DNA from: Limnohabitans sp. WS1
GTDB lineage: Bacteria; Pseudomonadota; Gammaproteobacteria; Burkholderiales; Burkholderiaceae_C
Direction of reading: 5' to 3'
Length of the DNA stretch: 59,635 nucleotides
Assembly: GCF_003063265.1 (NCBI RefSeq)
Contig: NZ_NERU01000025.1
Coordinates: 1 to 59,635 of the forward strand
Under the pieces are notes generated by a model. The model did no database searches, was not told where the DNA came from, and worked only from the letters and a program-made list of their open reading frames with translations. The translations under genes and the position numbers were made by a program. This document shows positions 6,614 through 15,397 of this stretch, in pieces; the first letter of the stretch is position 1, and each line of letters opens with the position of its first letter.

Positions 6614-7354
6614 TCAGCCGTTGAGTTCGTCGGCGCGTTGCTGCGCCAGCGCGAAGTCGAGGTCGCCCGAATACACGGCGCGGCCACAAATCACACCTTC
6701 CACGCCTTCATCTTCGACAGCGCACAGCTGCTCGATGTCGGCCATGTTGGACAGACCACCCGAGGCGATCACGGGGATGGTCAGGGCTTGGGCCAGCTTG
6801 ACGGTAGCGTCGATGTTGATGCCGCTGAGCATGCCGTCGCGGCCGATGTCGGTGTAGATGATGGACTCGACGCCCCAGTCTTCGAACTTCTTGGCCAGGT
6901 CCACCACTTCGTGGCCGGTGAGCTTGCTCCAGCCGTCGGTGGCGACTTTGCCGTCTTTGGCGTCGAGGCCGACGATGATGTGGCCGCCAAAGGCGGTGCA
7001 GGCGTCTTTCAAAAAGCCGGGGTTCTTGACGGCGGCGGTGCCGATGATGACGTAGCGCAGGCCGCTGTCGATGTATTTTTCAATCGTGTCCAGATCGCGG
7101 ATACCGCCACCCAGCTGCACCGGGATGTCGTCGCCCACGGCCTTGAGGATGGACTTGATGGCGCTGAAGTTTTGCGGCTTGCCCGCGAACGCGCCGTTCA
7201 GATCCACCAGGTGCAGGCGGCGTGCGCCTTTTTCGAGCCAGGTGCGGGCCATGGCGGCGGGGTCTTCGCCAAAGGTCGTGGCTTGGTCCATATCGCCTTG
7301 CTTGAGGCGAACGCAGTGGCCGTCTTTGAGGTCAATGGCGGGGATCAGAATCAT
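6614..7354 (-). CDS. hisA: ProFAR isomerase
   Basis: HisA isomerises ProFAR to PRFAR, the substrate of HisF/HisH. The 246-residue TIM barrel begins MILIPAIDLKDGHCVRL, with the catalytic Asp at D8 and the second at D131 (IVGLDAKDG). The phosphate loops LGGGIRDLDT and ASGGLSNMAD are conserved. It lies 49 bases downstream of hisH on the same strand. Length is typical. Confidence 0.97.
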   Translation of the reverse strand: MILIPAIDLKDGHCVRLKQGDMDQATTFGEDPAAMARTWLEKGARRLHLVDLNGAFAGKPQNFSAIKSILKAVGDDIPVQLGGGIRDLDTIEKYIDSGLRYVIIGTAAVKNPGFLKDACTAFGGHIIVGLDAKDGKVATDGWSKLTGHEVVDLAKKFEDWGVESIIYTDIGRDGMLSGINIDATVKLAQALTIPVIASGGLSNMADIEQLCAVEDEGVEGVICGRAVYSGDLDFALAQQRADELNG

Positions 7355-7403
7355 GGCGAATTAAAAAAAGACTGAGGGGCTGAAAAACGGCAGTGAAAAC
7401 TTC

Positions 7404-8060
7404 TCAAGGCTGCCAGTGGAGGAAATTGCGGAACAAGGCCAGGCCTTGGGCCGCGCTTTTTTCGGGGTGAAACTGGGTGGCAAATATGTTGTCACGGGCA
7501 ATGGCGCAAGCAAAGCGGCCGCCGTAATCGGTCTGGGCCGCGCTGTGCGCCGGGTTGGCCACCTGGGCATAGAAGCTGTGCACAAAATAATACCAGCTGC
7601 CGTCCTCAACGCCTTGCCACAGGGCGTGCGCTGGTTGGTCTTGCCAAACCTGGTTCCAGCCCATTTGCGGCACTTTGTAGCGGGTGCCGTCCGGCTGAAT
7701 GCGTCCGGCCAAATCGAACTTGACGACACGGCCAGGGATCAGGCCCAAGCCAGGCGTATCGCCTTCGTCGCTGTGGTCCAGCAACATTTGCATGCCCACA
7801 CACACGCCAAACAGGGGTTTGCTGGCGGCGGCTTCGAGCACGGCGTCCATCAGGCCCGACTCGCGCAGCTCGCGCATGCAGTCGGGCATGGCGCCCTGCC
7901 CCGGCAAGACCACGCGGTGTGCGTTGCGCACTACTTGCGGGTCGGATGTGACGGTGACTTCGGCATGGTCCACGCTGGAGGCGGCGTGCATCACCGCCTG
8001 CGCCACGCTGCGCAGGTTGCCCATACCGTAGTCCACAACGGCGACGCGGTTGACGCTCAT
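7404..8060 (-). CDS. hisH: Imidazole glycerol phosphate synthase, glutamine amidotransferase subunit
   Basis: HisH hydrolyses glutamine and channels ammonia to HisF. The class I amidotransferase nucleophile is C87 in GVCVGMQMLL, and the His-Glu pair is in TQFHPEKS near the C-terminus; the N-terminal VVDYGMGNLRS loop is standard. The frame remains open upstream into hisB, but the ATG at 8060 (MSVNRVAVVDYG) gives the family start and lies 2 bases after hisB. Length 218 is usual. Confidence 0.96.
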   Translation of the reverse strand: MSVNRVAVVDYGMGNLRSVAQAVMHAASSVDHAEVTVTSDPQVVRNAHRVVLPGQGAMPDCMRELRESGLMDAVLEAAASKPLFGVCVGMQMLLDHSDEGDTPGLGLIPGRVVKFDLAGRIQPDGTRYKVPQMGWNQVWQDQPAHALWQGVEDGSWYYFVHSFYAQVANPAHSAAQTDYGGRFACAIARDNIFATQFHPEKSAAQGLALFRNFLHWQP

Positions 8061-8062
8061 GT

Positions 8063-8665
8063 TCAGAGACTGCCTTTGGTGGAAGGGATCACGCCCGCCG
8101 AGCGCGGATCGAGTTCGAGGGCGGCACGCACGGCGCGGGCGAAGGCCTTGAAAATCGTCTCGCACTGGTGGTGCGCGTTCACACCCTTGAGGTTGTCGAT
8201 GTGCAAGGTGCACAGCGCGTGGTTCACAAAGCCTTGGAAGAACTCGTAGACCAATTGGGTGTCGAGTGTGCCCAGAGAGCCGGAGGTGAAATTCACGTCC
8301 ATGTGCAAACCGGGGCGACCCGAAAAGTCCACCACCACGCGGCTCAGGGCCTCGTCGAGCGGCACATAGGCGTGGCCATAACGGCGGATGCCTTTTTTGT
8401 CACTAATCGCTTGCGCGAACGCCTGGCCCAAGGTGATGCCGATGTCTTCGACCGTGTGGTGGCCGTCGATGTGCAAGTCGCCTTCGCACGCGATGTCCAG
8501 ATCGATCAAGCCGTGGCGGGCGATCTGGTCGAGCATGTGGTCCAGAAAACCGATGCCGCTGGCCAGCTTGGCTTGGCCTGTGCCGTCGAGGTTGAGGGCG
8601 ACGCGGATGTTCGTCTCGGCGGTCTTGCGCGTGACATCGGCGATGCGGTCAGCACTGCGGTTCAT
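8063..8665 (-). CDS. hisB: Imidazoleglycerol-phosphate dehydratase
   Basis: This is the stand-alone HisB dehydratase (200 residues), which dehydrates IGP to imidazole acetol phosphate with bound Mn. The two signature motifs are present: LGFLDHML-type (SGIGFLDHMLDQIARHG) with DGHHTVEDIGI, and the second HHQCETIFKAFARA. It lacks the phosphatase domain found in the enterobacterial fusion. It overlaps hisC by four bases (ATGA). Confidence 0.97.
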   Translation of the reverse strand: MNRSADRIADVTRKTAETNIRVALNLDGTGQAKLASGIGFLDHMLDQIARHGLIDLDIACEGDLHIDGHHTVEDIGITLGQAFAQAISDKKGIRRYGHAYVPLDEALSRVVVDFSGRPGLHMDVNFTSGSLGTLDTQLVYEFFQGFVNHALCTLHIDNLKGVNAHHQCETIFKAFARAVRAALELDPRSAGVIPSTKGSL

Positions 8666-9744
8666 AAGGAGGCTTTCAGAGCGGCAAGGAGTTGGTCGTT
8701 TTCTGCGGCGGTGCCCACCGTCAGGCGCAAGCAGTTGGCCAGCAATGGGTGCATTTTAGAAATGTTCTTGATCAGCACACCGTGGGCCTTCAGACCGTCA
8801 AAAGTTTTGGCCGCATCGGGCACGCGGGCCAGGATCATGTTGGCCTCGCTCGGGAACGGGGTTACACCGGGCAAGGTGGCCAGTTCTTTCAGCAAACGGG
8901 TGCGCTGCTCGCGCAGGTCTTTGGCTTGGGCTGCAAACACCTCGGTGTGCTCCAAGGCAAACAGAGCGCATTCGGTGTTGAGCACGCTGATGTTGTAGGG
9001 CGGGCGCACTTTGTCGATCTCGGCCACCAAAGCCTTGGGGCCGATCATGTAGCCCAAACGCACACCGGCCAGGCCAAACTTGCTGAGCGTGCGCATGAGC
9101 AAGACGTGCGAGTGGCGAGTGATGCGGTCTGCGTAGCTGCGGCTGGCAAAAGGCTGGTAGGCCTCGTCCATGACCACCAAGCCGCCTTGTGCGCCTTGTG
9201 CGAGGACGATCTTTTCGATCGTGTCGTCGTTCCACAGGTTGCCCGTGGGGTTGTTGGGGTAAGCCAGGTAGACGATGGAGGGCTTGTGCTCGGCAATCGC
9301 GGCCAGCATGGCGGCTTCGTCGAGTTCAAAGTCGGCGGTGAGCGGCACGCCGTGGAAGGCCAGGCCTTGCAGCTGGGCGCTCATGGCGTACATCACAAAG
9401 CCCGGCAAGGGCGAGAGGATGGAGGCGCCAGGCACATCGCAAGCCATGGCCAGCAAAGAGATCAACTCGTCCGAGCCGTTGCCCAGCATGATGTCGAAGC
9501 CTTCGGGCATGCCGGCGTGCTGGGCCAAAGCATGGCGCAGTTCGTTCACGCGGCCGTCGGGGTAGCGGTTGAGCGCCAAGGCACCCAGTCGCTCGCCCAG
9601 CGCTTTTTGCAGATCAGCCGGCAGTCTGTGCGGGTTTTCCATCGCGTCGAGCTTGACCATGCCGACCGAGTCCTGGATGGCGTAGGCGTGCATGGACTTC
9701 ACGTCCTGGCGGATGCGTTGCATCAGTTGGGGGCTCACGGTCAT
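8662..9744 (-). CDS. hisC: Histidinol-phosphate aminotransferase
   Basis: A 360-residue class I/II PLP aminotransferase that converts imidazole acetol phosphate to histidinol phosphate. Visible motifs are VKLDAMENPH near the start, the nucleotide-like NGSDELI loop, YPNNPTGN, DEAYQPF, and TLSKFGLAGVRLGY with the PLP lysine. It has four-base overlaps with hisD upstream and hisB downstream. Confidence 0.96.
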   Translation of the reverse strand: MTVSPQLMQRIRQDVKSMHAYAIQDSVGMVKLDAMENPHRLPADLQKALGERLGALALNRYPDGRVNELRHALAQHAGMPEGFDIMLGNGSDELISLLAMACDVPGASILSPLPGFVMYAMSAQLQGLAFHGVPLTADFELDEAAMLAAIAEHKPSIVYLAYPNNPTGNLWNDDTIEKIVLAQGAQGGLVVMDEAYQPFASRSYADRITRHSHVLLMRTLSKFGLAGVRLGYMIGPKALVAEIDKVRPPYNISVLNTECALFALEHTEVFAAQAKDLREQRTRLLKELATLPGVTPFPSEANMILARVPDAAKTFDGLKAHGVLIKNISKMHPLLANCLRLTVGTAAENDQLLAALKASL

Positions 9745-11144
9745 GTCGGCTCTCGCATGGGGGGAACAGGGTTCAAGCGCAATTCGGCGGCGCGGGCGTG
9801 CGCTTGCAGGCCTTCGCCATAAGCCAGCTCGGCGGCGATGCGGCCCAGTGGCTGTGCACCCGCTTCGCTCACCTCGATCAAGCTGCTGCGTTTTTGGAAG
9901 TCGTACACGCCCAAAGGCGAGGAAAAACGCGCCGTGCCGCTGGTGGGCAACACGTGGTTAGGGCCAGCGCAGTAGTCGCCCAGCGACTCGCTGGTGAACG
10001 CCCCCAAAAAGATGGCCCCCGCGTGGCGCAGCAGCGGCTCCCAGCGGTGCGGCTCGCTGCTCGACACCTCCAGGTGCTCGGGCGCGATGCGGTTGCTGAT
10101 GGCGCAAGCTTCTTCCATGCTACGGGTCAAAATCAATGCACCACGGTCGTTGAGCGACTTGGCGATGATCTCGCGGCGGGGCATTGTGGGCAGCAGGCGG
10201 TCAATGACGGCTTGCACTTCGGCGATGTAGGCCGCATCGGGGCAGAGCAAAATGCTTTGCGCCAGTTCGTCGTGCTCGGCCTGGCTGAACAAATCCATCG
10301 CCACCCATTCGGCGGGCGTGCTGCCATCGGCCAACACCAAAATTTCTGAGGGGCCCGCGATCATGTCGATGCCCACGGTGCCGAACACACGCTTTTTGGC
10401 GCTGGCCACATAGGCGTTGCCGGGGCCGGTGATCTTGTCCACCTTGGGGATGGTGGCCGTGCCGTAGGCCAAAGCCCCCACCGCTTGCGCGCCGCCCACG
10501 GTGAAGGCACGCGTGACGCCCGCCACATAGGCGGCGGCCAAGACGAGTTCATTGCGTTCGCCCCGGCTGGAAGCGGCCGCCTCTCCAGATCCGCCCGTCG
10601 CCACGCTGCCGCGCACTGGCGTGGGCACGACCATGATGATGTCTTGCACACCGGCCACATGGGCGGGGATGGCGTTCATCAACACCGAAGAGGGGTAAGC
10701 CGCTTTGCCACCGGGCACATAAATGCCCACGCGGTCGAGCGGCGTGACTTTTTGGCCGAGCAGCGTGCCGTCTTCGTCGCGGTAGCTCCAGCTCTCGCCC
10801 GAGGCCTTTTTCTGGGCTTCGTGGTACTTGCGCACGCGTGCGGCGGCGGCTTGCAGGGCTTCGCGTTGTGCGGCGGGCAGGCTGTCGAGTGCCGCTTTCA
10901 GTTCGGCTTGGGTGATCTCCAAAGCTTTCACATCGGGCGCTTGCAGGCCATCAAAACGCTGGGTGTATTCCAGCACGGCGTCATCGCCACGCTTTTGCAC
11001 ATCGGCCAGGATGTCGGCCACGCGCTGCTCGATGGCGGCGTCGGTGTCGGCAGACCAATGCAGGCGGGCCGCAAAGGCCGCTTCAAAACCGGCATCGGCC
11101 GTGTTCAGTTGCAATGGTTTGGCGTGCAGTGCCATCGGGTCCAT
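9741..11144 (-). CDS. hisD: Histidinol dehydrogenase, with a small unusual insertion
   Basis: HisD oxidises L-histidinol to L-histidine in two NAD-linked steps with Zn. Motifs: VGIYVPGGKAAYPSSVLMN, ITGPGNAYVASAKK, GPSEILVLADG, the zinc/catalytic block SQAEHDELAQ, and SLGDYCAGPNHVLPT. At 467 residues it is longer than the usual 430-440. The extra residues at about 177-194 (RGSVATGGSGEAAASSRG) replace a short loop before GERNELVLAAAY. Four-base overlap with hisC; 5 bases separate it from hisG. Confidence 0.97.
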   Translation of the reverse strand: MDPMALHAKPLQLNTADAGFEAAFAARLHWSADTDAAIEQRVADILADVQKRGDDAVLEYTQRFDGLQAPDVKALEITQAELKAALDSLPAAQREALQAAAARVRKYHEAQKKASGESWSYRDEDGTLLGQKVTPLDRVGIYVPGGKAAYPSSVLMNAIPAHVAGVQDIIMVVPTPVRGSVATGGSGEAAASSRGERNELVLAAAYVAGVTRAFTVGGAQAVGALAYGTATIPKVDKITGPGNAYVASAKKRVFGTVGIDMIAGPSEILVLADGSTPAEWVAMDLFSQAEHDELAQSILLCPDAAYIAEVQAVIDRLLPTMPRREIIAKSLNDRGALILTRSMEEACAISNRIAPEHLEVSSSEPHRWEPLLRHAGAIFLGAFTSESLGDYCAGPNHVLPTSGTARFSSPLGVYDFQKRSSLIEVSEAGAQPLGRIAAELAYGEGLQAHARAAELRLNPVPPMREPT

Positions 11145-11149
11145 GGGAT

Positions 11150-11791
11150 TCAGTCTTTCTTCACTGCGCCCGCAAAGGCGTCGATGATGGCGCGGATCGG
11201 CGCCTGCTTGAGCTTGAGCGCGGCCTGGTTCACGACCAAGCGCGAGCTGATGTCCATGATGCGTTCGACTTCAACCAAGTGATTGGCCTTGAGCGTGTTG
11301 CCTGTGGACACCAGATCCACAATCGCATCGGCCAGGCCCGTGAGTGGAGCCAGCTCCATGCTGCCGTAGAGCTTGATCATGTCGACGTGCACACCCTTGG
11401 TGGCAAAGAAGTCACGGGCAATGGTGGTGTATTTGGTGGCCACTTTCAGGCGCGAACCCGTTCGCACGGCACTGGCGTAGTCGTAGTCGGCGCGCACCGC
11501 CACGCTCATGCGGCATTTGGCGATGTTCAGGTCCAACGGCTGGTACAGGCCCTGGCCGCCGTGTTCGATCAGGGTGTCCAGACCGGTCACGCCCAGATCG
11601 GCACCGCCGTATTCCACATAGGTGGGCACGTCGCTGGCCCGCACCAGCACCACACGCACATTGGCCTGGTTGGTGGGCAAGATCAGCTTGCGTGATTTTT
11701 CGGGGTCTTCGAGCACCTCGATACCCGCGGCTTTGAGCAGCGGCAGGGTTTCGTCAAAGATGCGTCCTTTGGACAGGGCCAGCGTGATCAT
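11150..11791 (-). CDS. hisG: ATP phosphoribosyltransferase (short form)
   Basis: HisG commits PRPP and ATP to histidine synthesis. At 213 residues it is the short form, which requires the regulatory subunit HisZ encoded elsewhere. The N-terminus ITLALSKGRIFDETLPLL and the PRPP loop DAIVDLVSTGNTLKANHL are conserved. It overlaps murA by four bases, tying histidine and cell-wall genes into one transcript. Confidence 0.96.
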   Translation of the reverse strand: MITLALSKGRIFDETLPLLKAAGIEVLEDPEKSRKLILPTNQANVRVVLVRASDVPTYVEYGGADLGVTGLDTLIEHGGQGLYQPLDLNIAKCRMSVAVRADYDYASAVRTGSRLKVATKYTTIARDFFATKGVHVDMIKLYGSMELAPLTGLADAIVDLVSTGNTLKANHLVEVERIMDISSRLVVNQAALKLKQAPIRAIIDAFAGAVKKD

Positions 11792-13053
11792 TTCACTCTT
11801 TCAATGTCGGCACCCAAGCCGCGCAGTTTCAATTCCATGCGGTCATAGCCACGGTCCAGGTGGTAAATGCGGTCGACGATGGTTTCGCCTTCGGCCACCA
11901 AGCCGGCAATCACCAAGCTGGCCGAAGCGCGCAAGTCGGTGGCCATCACGGTGGCCCCTGAGAGTTTTTCCACGCCCTCGATCACCGACACTTTGCCGTC
12001 GATTTGGATGTGCGCGCCCAGGCGCACCAGTTCGTTGACGTGCATGAAGCGGTTTTCAAAAATGGTTTCGGTCACCTTGCTCGCACCTTGCGCGACGCAG
12101 TTGAGCGCCATGAACTGGGCTTGCATGTCGGTCGGAAAACCCGGGTATTCGGTGGTGCGAAAGCTCTGGGCTTTCAAGCGGCCATCGGCCTTGATGCGGA
12201 TGAAGCCTTCGCCCGCTTCGATGGTGGCACCGGCATCGCGCAGCTTTTCGATGACCACTTCGAGGTGGTCGGCGCGGCCGTGGCGCAGCACCACATCACC
12301 GCCCGAGGCGGCTACGGCGCACAAGAAGGTGCCCGCCTCGATGCGGTCAGCCACCACCTGGTGATCGCAACCGTGCAGACGGTCCACACCCTGAATGCGG
12401 ATGCGGCGTGTGCCGTGGCCTTCGATCTTCGCGCCCATTTTGATGAGCATCTCGGCCAAGTCGGGAATTTCGGGCTCTTGGGCTGCGTTTTCCAGCACCG
12501 TCTCGCCTTCGGCCAAAGCCGCGGCCATCATGAAGTTTTCCGTACCCGTCACGGTGACCATGTCGGTCGTGATGTGCGCGCCCTTCAGGCGCGAGCGGCC
12601 CTCGGGCAGGCTGGCCAGCATGTAGCCGTGGTCCACCGTGATGACGGCGCCCATGGCCTGCAGGCCTTTGATGTGCTGGTCTACGGGCCGCGAGCCAATG
12701 GCGCAACCGCCCGGCAAAGACACTTTGGCATGACCAAAACGGGCCAGCAAGGGCCCCAGCGCCAGCACCGAGGCCCGCATGGTTTTCACCAACTCATAGG
12801 GTGCTTCTGGGTTGTTCAAAGCCCCCGCATCCAGCGTGACGCGGCTGTCTTCGTGGTGCTCGGCCGTCACGCCCATGTTGCGGATCAGCTTGAGCATGGT
12901 CGAGACGTCTTGCAGGCGCGGCACATTGGCCAGCGTGACGGGCTCGGCGCTCAGCAAAGCGGCGCACAGCTCGGGCAGAGCGGCGTTTTTGGCACCCGAC
13001 ACATCGAGCGTGCCTTGCAGGCGGTGGCCACCGCGAATTTTCAGTTTGTCCAT
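11788..13053 (-). CDS. murA: UDP-N-acetylglucosamine 1-carboxyvinyltransferase
   Basis: MurA transfers enolpyruvate from PEP to UDP-GlcNAc, the first committed step of peptidoglycan synthesis. The 421-residue protein has the two-domain EPSP-synthase-like fold. The reactive cysteine, also the fosfomycin target, is C117 in SLPGGCAIGSRPVD. Conserved LDVSGAKNAALPEL and GYPGFPTDMQ-type (YPGFPTDMQAQFMAL) segments are present. It overlaps hisG. Confidence 0.97.
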   Translation of the reverse strand: MDKLKIRGGHRLQGTLDVSGAKNAALPELCAALLSAEPVTLANVPRLQDVSTMLKLIRNMGVTAEHHEDSRVTLDAGALNNPEAPYELVKTMRASVLALGPLLARFGHAKVSLPGGCAIGSRPVDQHIKGLQAMGAVITVDHGYMLASLPEGRSRLKGAHITTDMVTVTGTENFMMAAALAEGETVLENAAQEPEIPDLAEMLIKMGAKIEGHGTRRIRIQGVDRLHGCDHQVVADRIEAGTFLCAVAASGGDVVLRHGRADHLEVVIEKLRDAGATIEAGEGFIRIKADGRLKAQSFRTTEYPGFPTDMQAQFMALNCVAQGASKVTETIFENRFMHVNELVRLGAHIQIDGKVSVIEGVEKLSGATVMATDLRASASLVIAGLVAEGETIVDRIYHLDRGYDRMELKLRGLGADIERVK

Positions 13054-13091
13054 GGGTCAGGTCGGTGCGTTTCGGCCCAAAGGCCTTCGGA

Positions 13092-13334
13092 TCATGGGGC
13101 TTGCGCAGCCCATTCGGCGGGCGTGAAGGTTTTCATGGACAGGGCGTGAACTTCGTCGGTGTGCATTTTTTGGCCCAGCGTGGCGTAAACCCGCTGGTGC
13201 CGCGCAATGGGGCGCATGCCGGCAAAGGCTTCGGACACCACCACGGCGCTCCAATGGCGGCCATCGCCCTCCACCGTGAGGTGGGTGCACGAAAGGCCTG
13301 CGGCGATGATGGCTTGGAGTTGCTCTGCGTTCAT
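13092..13334 (-). CDS. BolA-family protein (IbaG-like)
   Basis: An 80-residue protein with the BolA fold: HLTVEGDGRHWSAVVVSEAF, then QRVYATLGQKMHTDEVHALSM, the helix and strand pair typical of BolA/IbaG. These proteins partner monothiol glutaredoxins in Fe-S handling. A BolA gene directly upstream of murA is a common arrangement in proteobacteria, which supports IbaG. It sits 7 bases downstream of the ABC permease gene. Confidence 0.88.
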   Translation of the reverse strand: MNAEQLQAIIAAGLSCTHLTVEGDGRHWSAVVVSEAFAGMRPIARHQRVYATLGQKMHTDEVHALSMKTFTPAEWAAQAP

Positions 13335-13341
13335 GGGGTTT

Positions 13342-14097
13342 TCAGCTTCGGATTTTGTAGCCGATGCGCAAAAGGTGAAGGGTCAAGGCACTGATGAGGG
13401 CCAAGGCGGTGCCCACCACCGCCAAACTGACCCAAGGCGACACATCGCTTTGGCCAAAAAAGCCGTAACGAAATCCGTCGATCATGTAGAAAAACGGGTT
13501 CAGGTGACTGAGCTTTTGCCAAAACGGCGGCAATGAATGGATGGAATAAAACACGCCCGACAAAAACGTCATGGGCATGATGATGAAATTCTGGAAGGCG
13601 GCCATTTGGTCGAACTTTTCAGCCCACAGCCCGGCAATCACACCCAGCGAGCCCATCATGGCCGCGCCCATCACGGCAAAAGTCAAAATCCACAGAGGGT
13701 TGACGAAGGTGATGTTGATCATCCAGCCTGTGATGACAAACACCCCCAAGCCCACGGCAAGTCCGCGCACCACCGAAGAGCCCACATAGGCCACAAACCA
13801 GCTGCGGTGCGACAAGGGCGTGAGCAACAAAAACACCAAACTGCCCATGATCTTGCTTTGCACCAGGCTCGACGAGCTGTTGGCAAAAGCGTTTTGCAGC
13901 ACGCCCATCATCATCAGGCCCGGCAGCAAAAACGAGGTGTAGGGCACGTTGTCGTACACCTTGACATGGTCTTCGAGCACATGGCCGAAGATGAGCATGT
14001 ACAGCACCGAGGTGAGCACGGGTGCGCCCACCGTCTGGAAAGCGACTTTCCAGAAACGCAGCACCTCTTTGTAGAGCAGGGTTTGCCAGCCGGTCAT
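13342..14097 (-). CDS. ABC-2 type transporter permease (YadH-like)
   Basis: A 251-residue membrane protein with six predicted helices and the ABC-2 pattern: a cytoplasmic start (WQTLLYKEVLRFWKVAFQ), a conserved PGLMMMGVLQNAFANSSSSL segment, and NFIIMPMTFLSGVFYSIHSLP near the end. It pairs with the ATPase gene that overlaps it by four bases. Such YadGH pairs are exporters of unknown substrate. Being just downstream of mla genes may hint at an envelope lipid or glycan cargo. Confidence 0.88.
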   Translation of the reverse strand: MTGWQTLLYKEVLRFWKVAFQTVGAPVLTSVLYMLIFGHVLEDHVKVYDNVPYTSFLLPGLMMMGVLQNAFANSSSSLVQSKIMGSLVFLLLTPLSHRSWFVAYVGSSVVRGLAVGLGVFVITGWMINITFVNPLWILTFAVMGAAMMGSLGVIAGLWAEKFDQMAAFQNFIIMPMTFLSGVFYSIHSLPPFWQKLSHLNPFFYMIDGFRYGFFGQSDVSPWVSLAVVGTALALISALTLHLLRIGYKIRS

Positions 14098-15029
14098 GCC
14101 AGGGCTCCCGAGGCGGTTTGTTTGCGGTTCATGACTTCAAGAAACACGTCTTCCAGGTCGGCTTGGCGAATCTCCACGTCTTCCACCACCAGACCCGCCG
14201 TGCGCAGGGTGGCCAAGTGGTTTTCGATCTCGACCGCGTTGTGCACGGGCAACTGCACGATGCGGCCTGTGACACGCGCAATGGCCGCCACGGCGGGTGG
14301 CAAGTCGCCGTCGAGTTTGAAGCGCAGCACTTGGCTGGTGGCCGAGCGCAGCAAGTCGGATGTGCGCTCGAGTGCCAGCAACTGGCCGCGCTTAAGCATG
14401 GCGATGCGGCCACACAGGGCTTCGGCTTCTTCGAGGTAATGGGTGGTGAGCAAGACGGTGTGACCTTGCTTGTTGAGTTTGGCGATGAAGGCCCACAAAG
14501 TCTGGCGCAGCTCGACATCGACCCCGGCCGTCGGCTCATCAAGCACGATCACGCGGGGCTTGTGCACCAAGGCTTGCGCCACCAGCACGCGGCGCTTCAT
14601 GCCGCCCGAGAGTTGACGCATGTTGGAACCTGCCTTGTCGGCCAAACCCAGGCTCTCCAGCAACTCGTCGATCCAGGCCTCGTTTTTCTTGACACCGAAA
14701 TAGCCCGACTGGATGCGCAGCGCCTCGCGCACCGTGAAAAACGGGTCAAACACCAACTCTTGCGGCACCACGCCCAAGAGGCGGCGGGCAGCGGCGTAAT
14801 CGGTTTGCACGTCATGACCATGCACCAACACGCGCCCGGTGGTGGGGCGGCTGAGGCCCGCCAAAGTGCTGATCAGGGTGGTTTTGCCTGCGCCGTTAGG
14901 GCCCAGCAGGCCGAAGAATTCGCCCTCCTCCACATCAAAGCTGACTTGGTCGAGGGCTTTGAACGCGGCTGCGCCCGCCTGTTTGGCCGGGTAAATCTTG
15001 GAGACGGTTTGGAAAGAGAGCGCTGGCAT
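14094..15029 (-). CDS. ABC transporter ATP-binding protein (YadG-like)
   Basis: A 311-residue ATPase with Walker A LLGPNGAGKTTLI, signature QLSGGMKRRVLVAQAL, Walker B VIVLDEPTAGVD and switch His in LLTTHYLEEAEALC. The C-terminal DUF4162-like extension is typical for drug- or polysaccharide-type ABC-2 exporters. It overlaps the permease gene by four bases and lies 82 bases downstream of the STAS protein. Confidence 0.92.
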   Translation of the reverse strand: MPALSFQTVSKIYPAKQAGAAAFKALDQVSFDVEEGEFFGLLGPNGAGKTTLISTLAGLSRPTTGRVLVHGHDVQTDYAAARRLLGVVPQELVFDPFFTVREALRIQSGYFGVKKNEAWIDELLESLGLADKAGSNMRQLSGGMKRRVLVAQALVHKPRVIVLDEPTAGVDVELRQTLWAFIAKLNKQGHTVLLTTHYLEEAEALCGRIAMLKRGQLLALERTSDLLRSATSQVLRFKLDGDLPPAVAAIARVTGRIVQLPVHNAVEIENHLATLRTAGLVVEDVEIRQADLEDVFLEVMNRKQTASGALA

Positions 15030-15111
15030 GTGAGGGGTTTATTTTAAGTGCTGAGCGGCTGCCCCATGGCGCTACAGGGTGAACGGGGGTGAAAAACCCC
15101 TCACCAGTCGT

Positions 15112-15387
15112 TCAAACGGGCTCCAGCAAGTCGATCACGCCATAAAGACGGGCCAACTCCCTTAAACGAGAGGTCATGCCCGAAATTTGCAATGTTCCAC
15201 CTTGGGCCAGTACCTCACGACGCAAACCCAAAAGCGCAGCCAAAGCGGACGAATCAAAAGCCGTGAGTGCAGAGGCATCGACACTGACCACAGATGACCC
15301 CATGGGCTTGCATTGTGCCACCCACAATGCCAAACAAGCTGGTGCATGCTCGTGAAGCAAGGTTTCAGGCATGGTCAAGACGCTCAT
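15112..15387 (-). CDS. mlaB: STAS-domain protein, MlaB
   Basis: A 91-residue STAS domain with the VDASALTAFDSSALAALLGL core, including the DSSAL loop where anti-sigma-antagonist-type proteins carry their serine. Its position as the last gene of the mla operon identifies it as MlaB, the cytoplasmic subunit that binds MlaF and stimulates the MlaFEDB phospholipid transporter. It lies 10 bases downstream of mlaC. Confidence 0.85.
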   Translation of the reverse strand: MSVLTMPETLLHEHAPACLALWVAQCKPMGSSVVSVDASALTAFDSSALAALLGLRREVLAQGGTLQISGMTSRLRELARLYGVIDLLEPV

Positions 15388-15397
15388 GGTTTTGCGC

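Noticed and set aside
13054..13091. A regulatory or riboswitch element upstream of murA
   Set aside because: Only a short gap between bolA and murA with no structure beyond chance.
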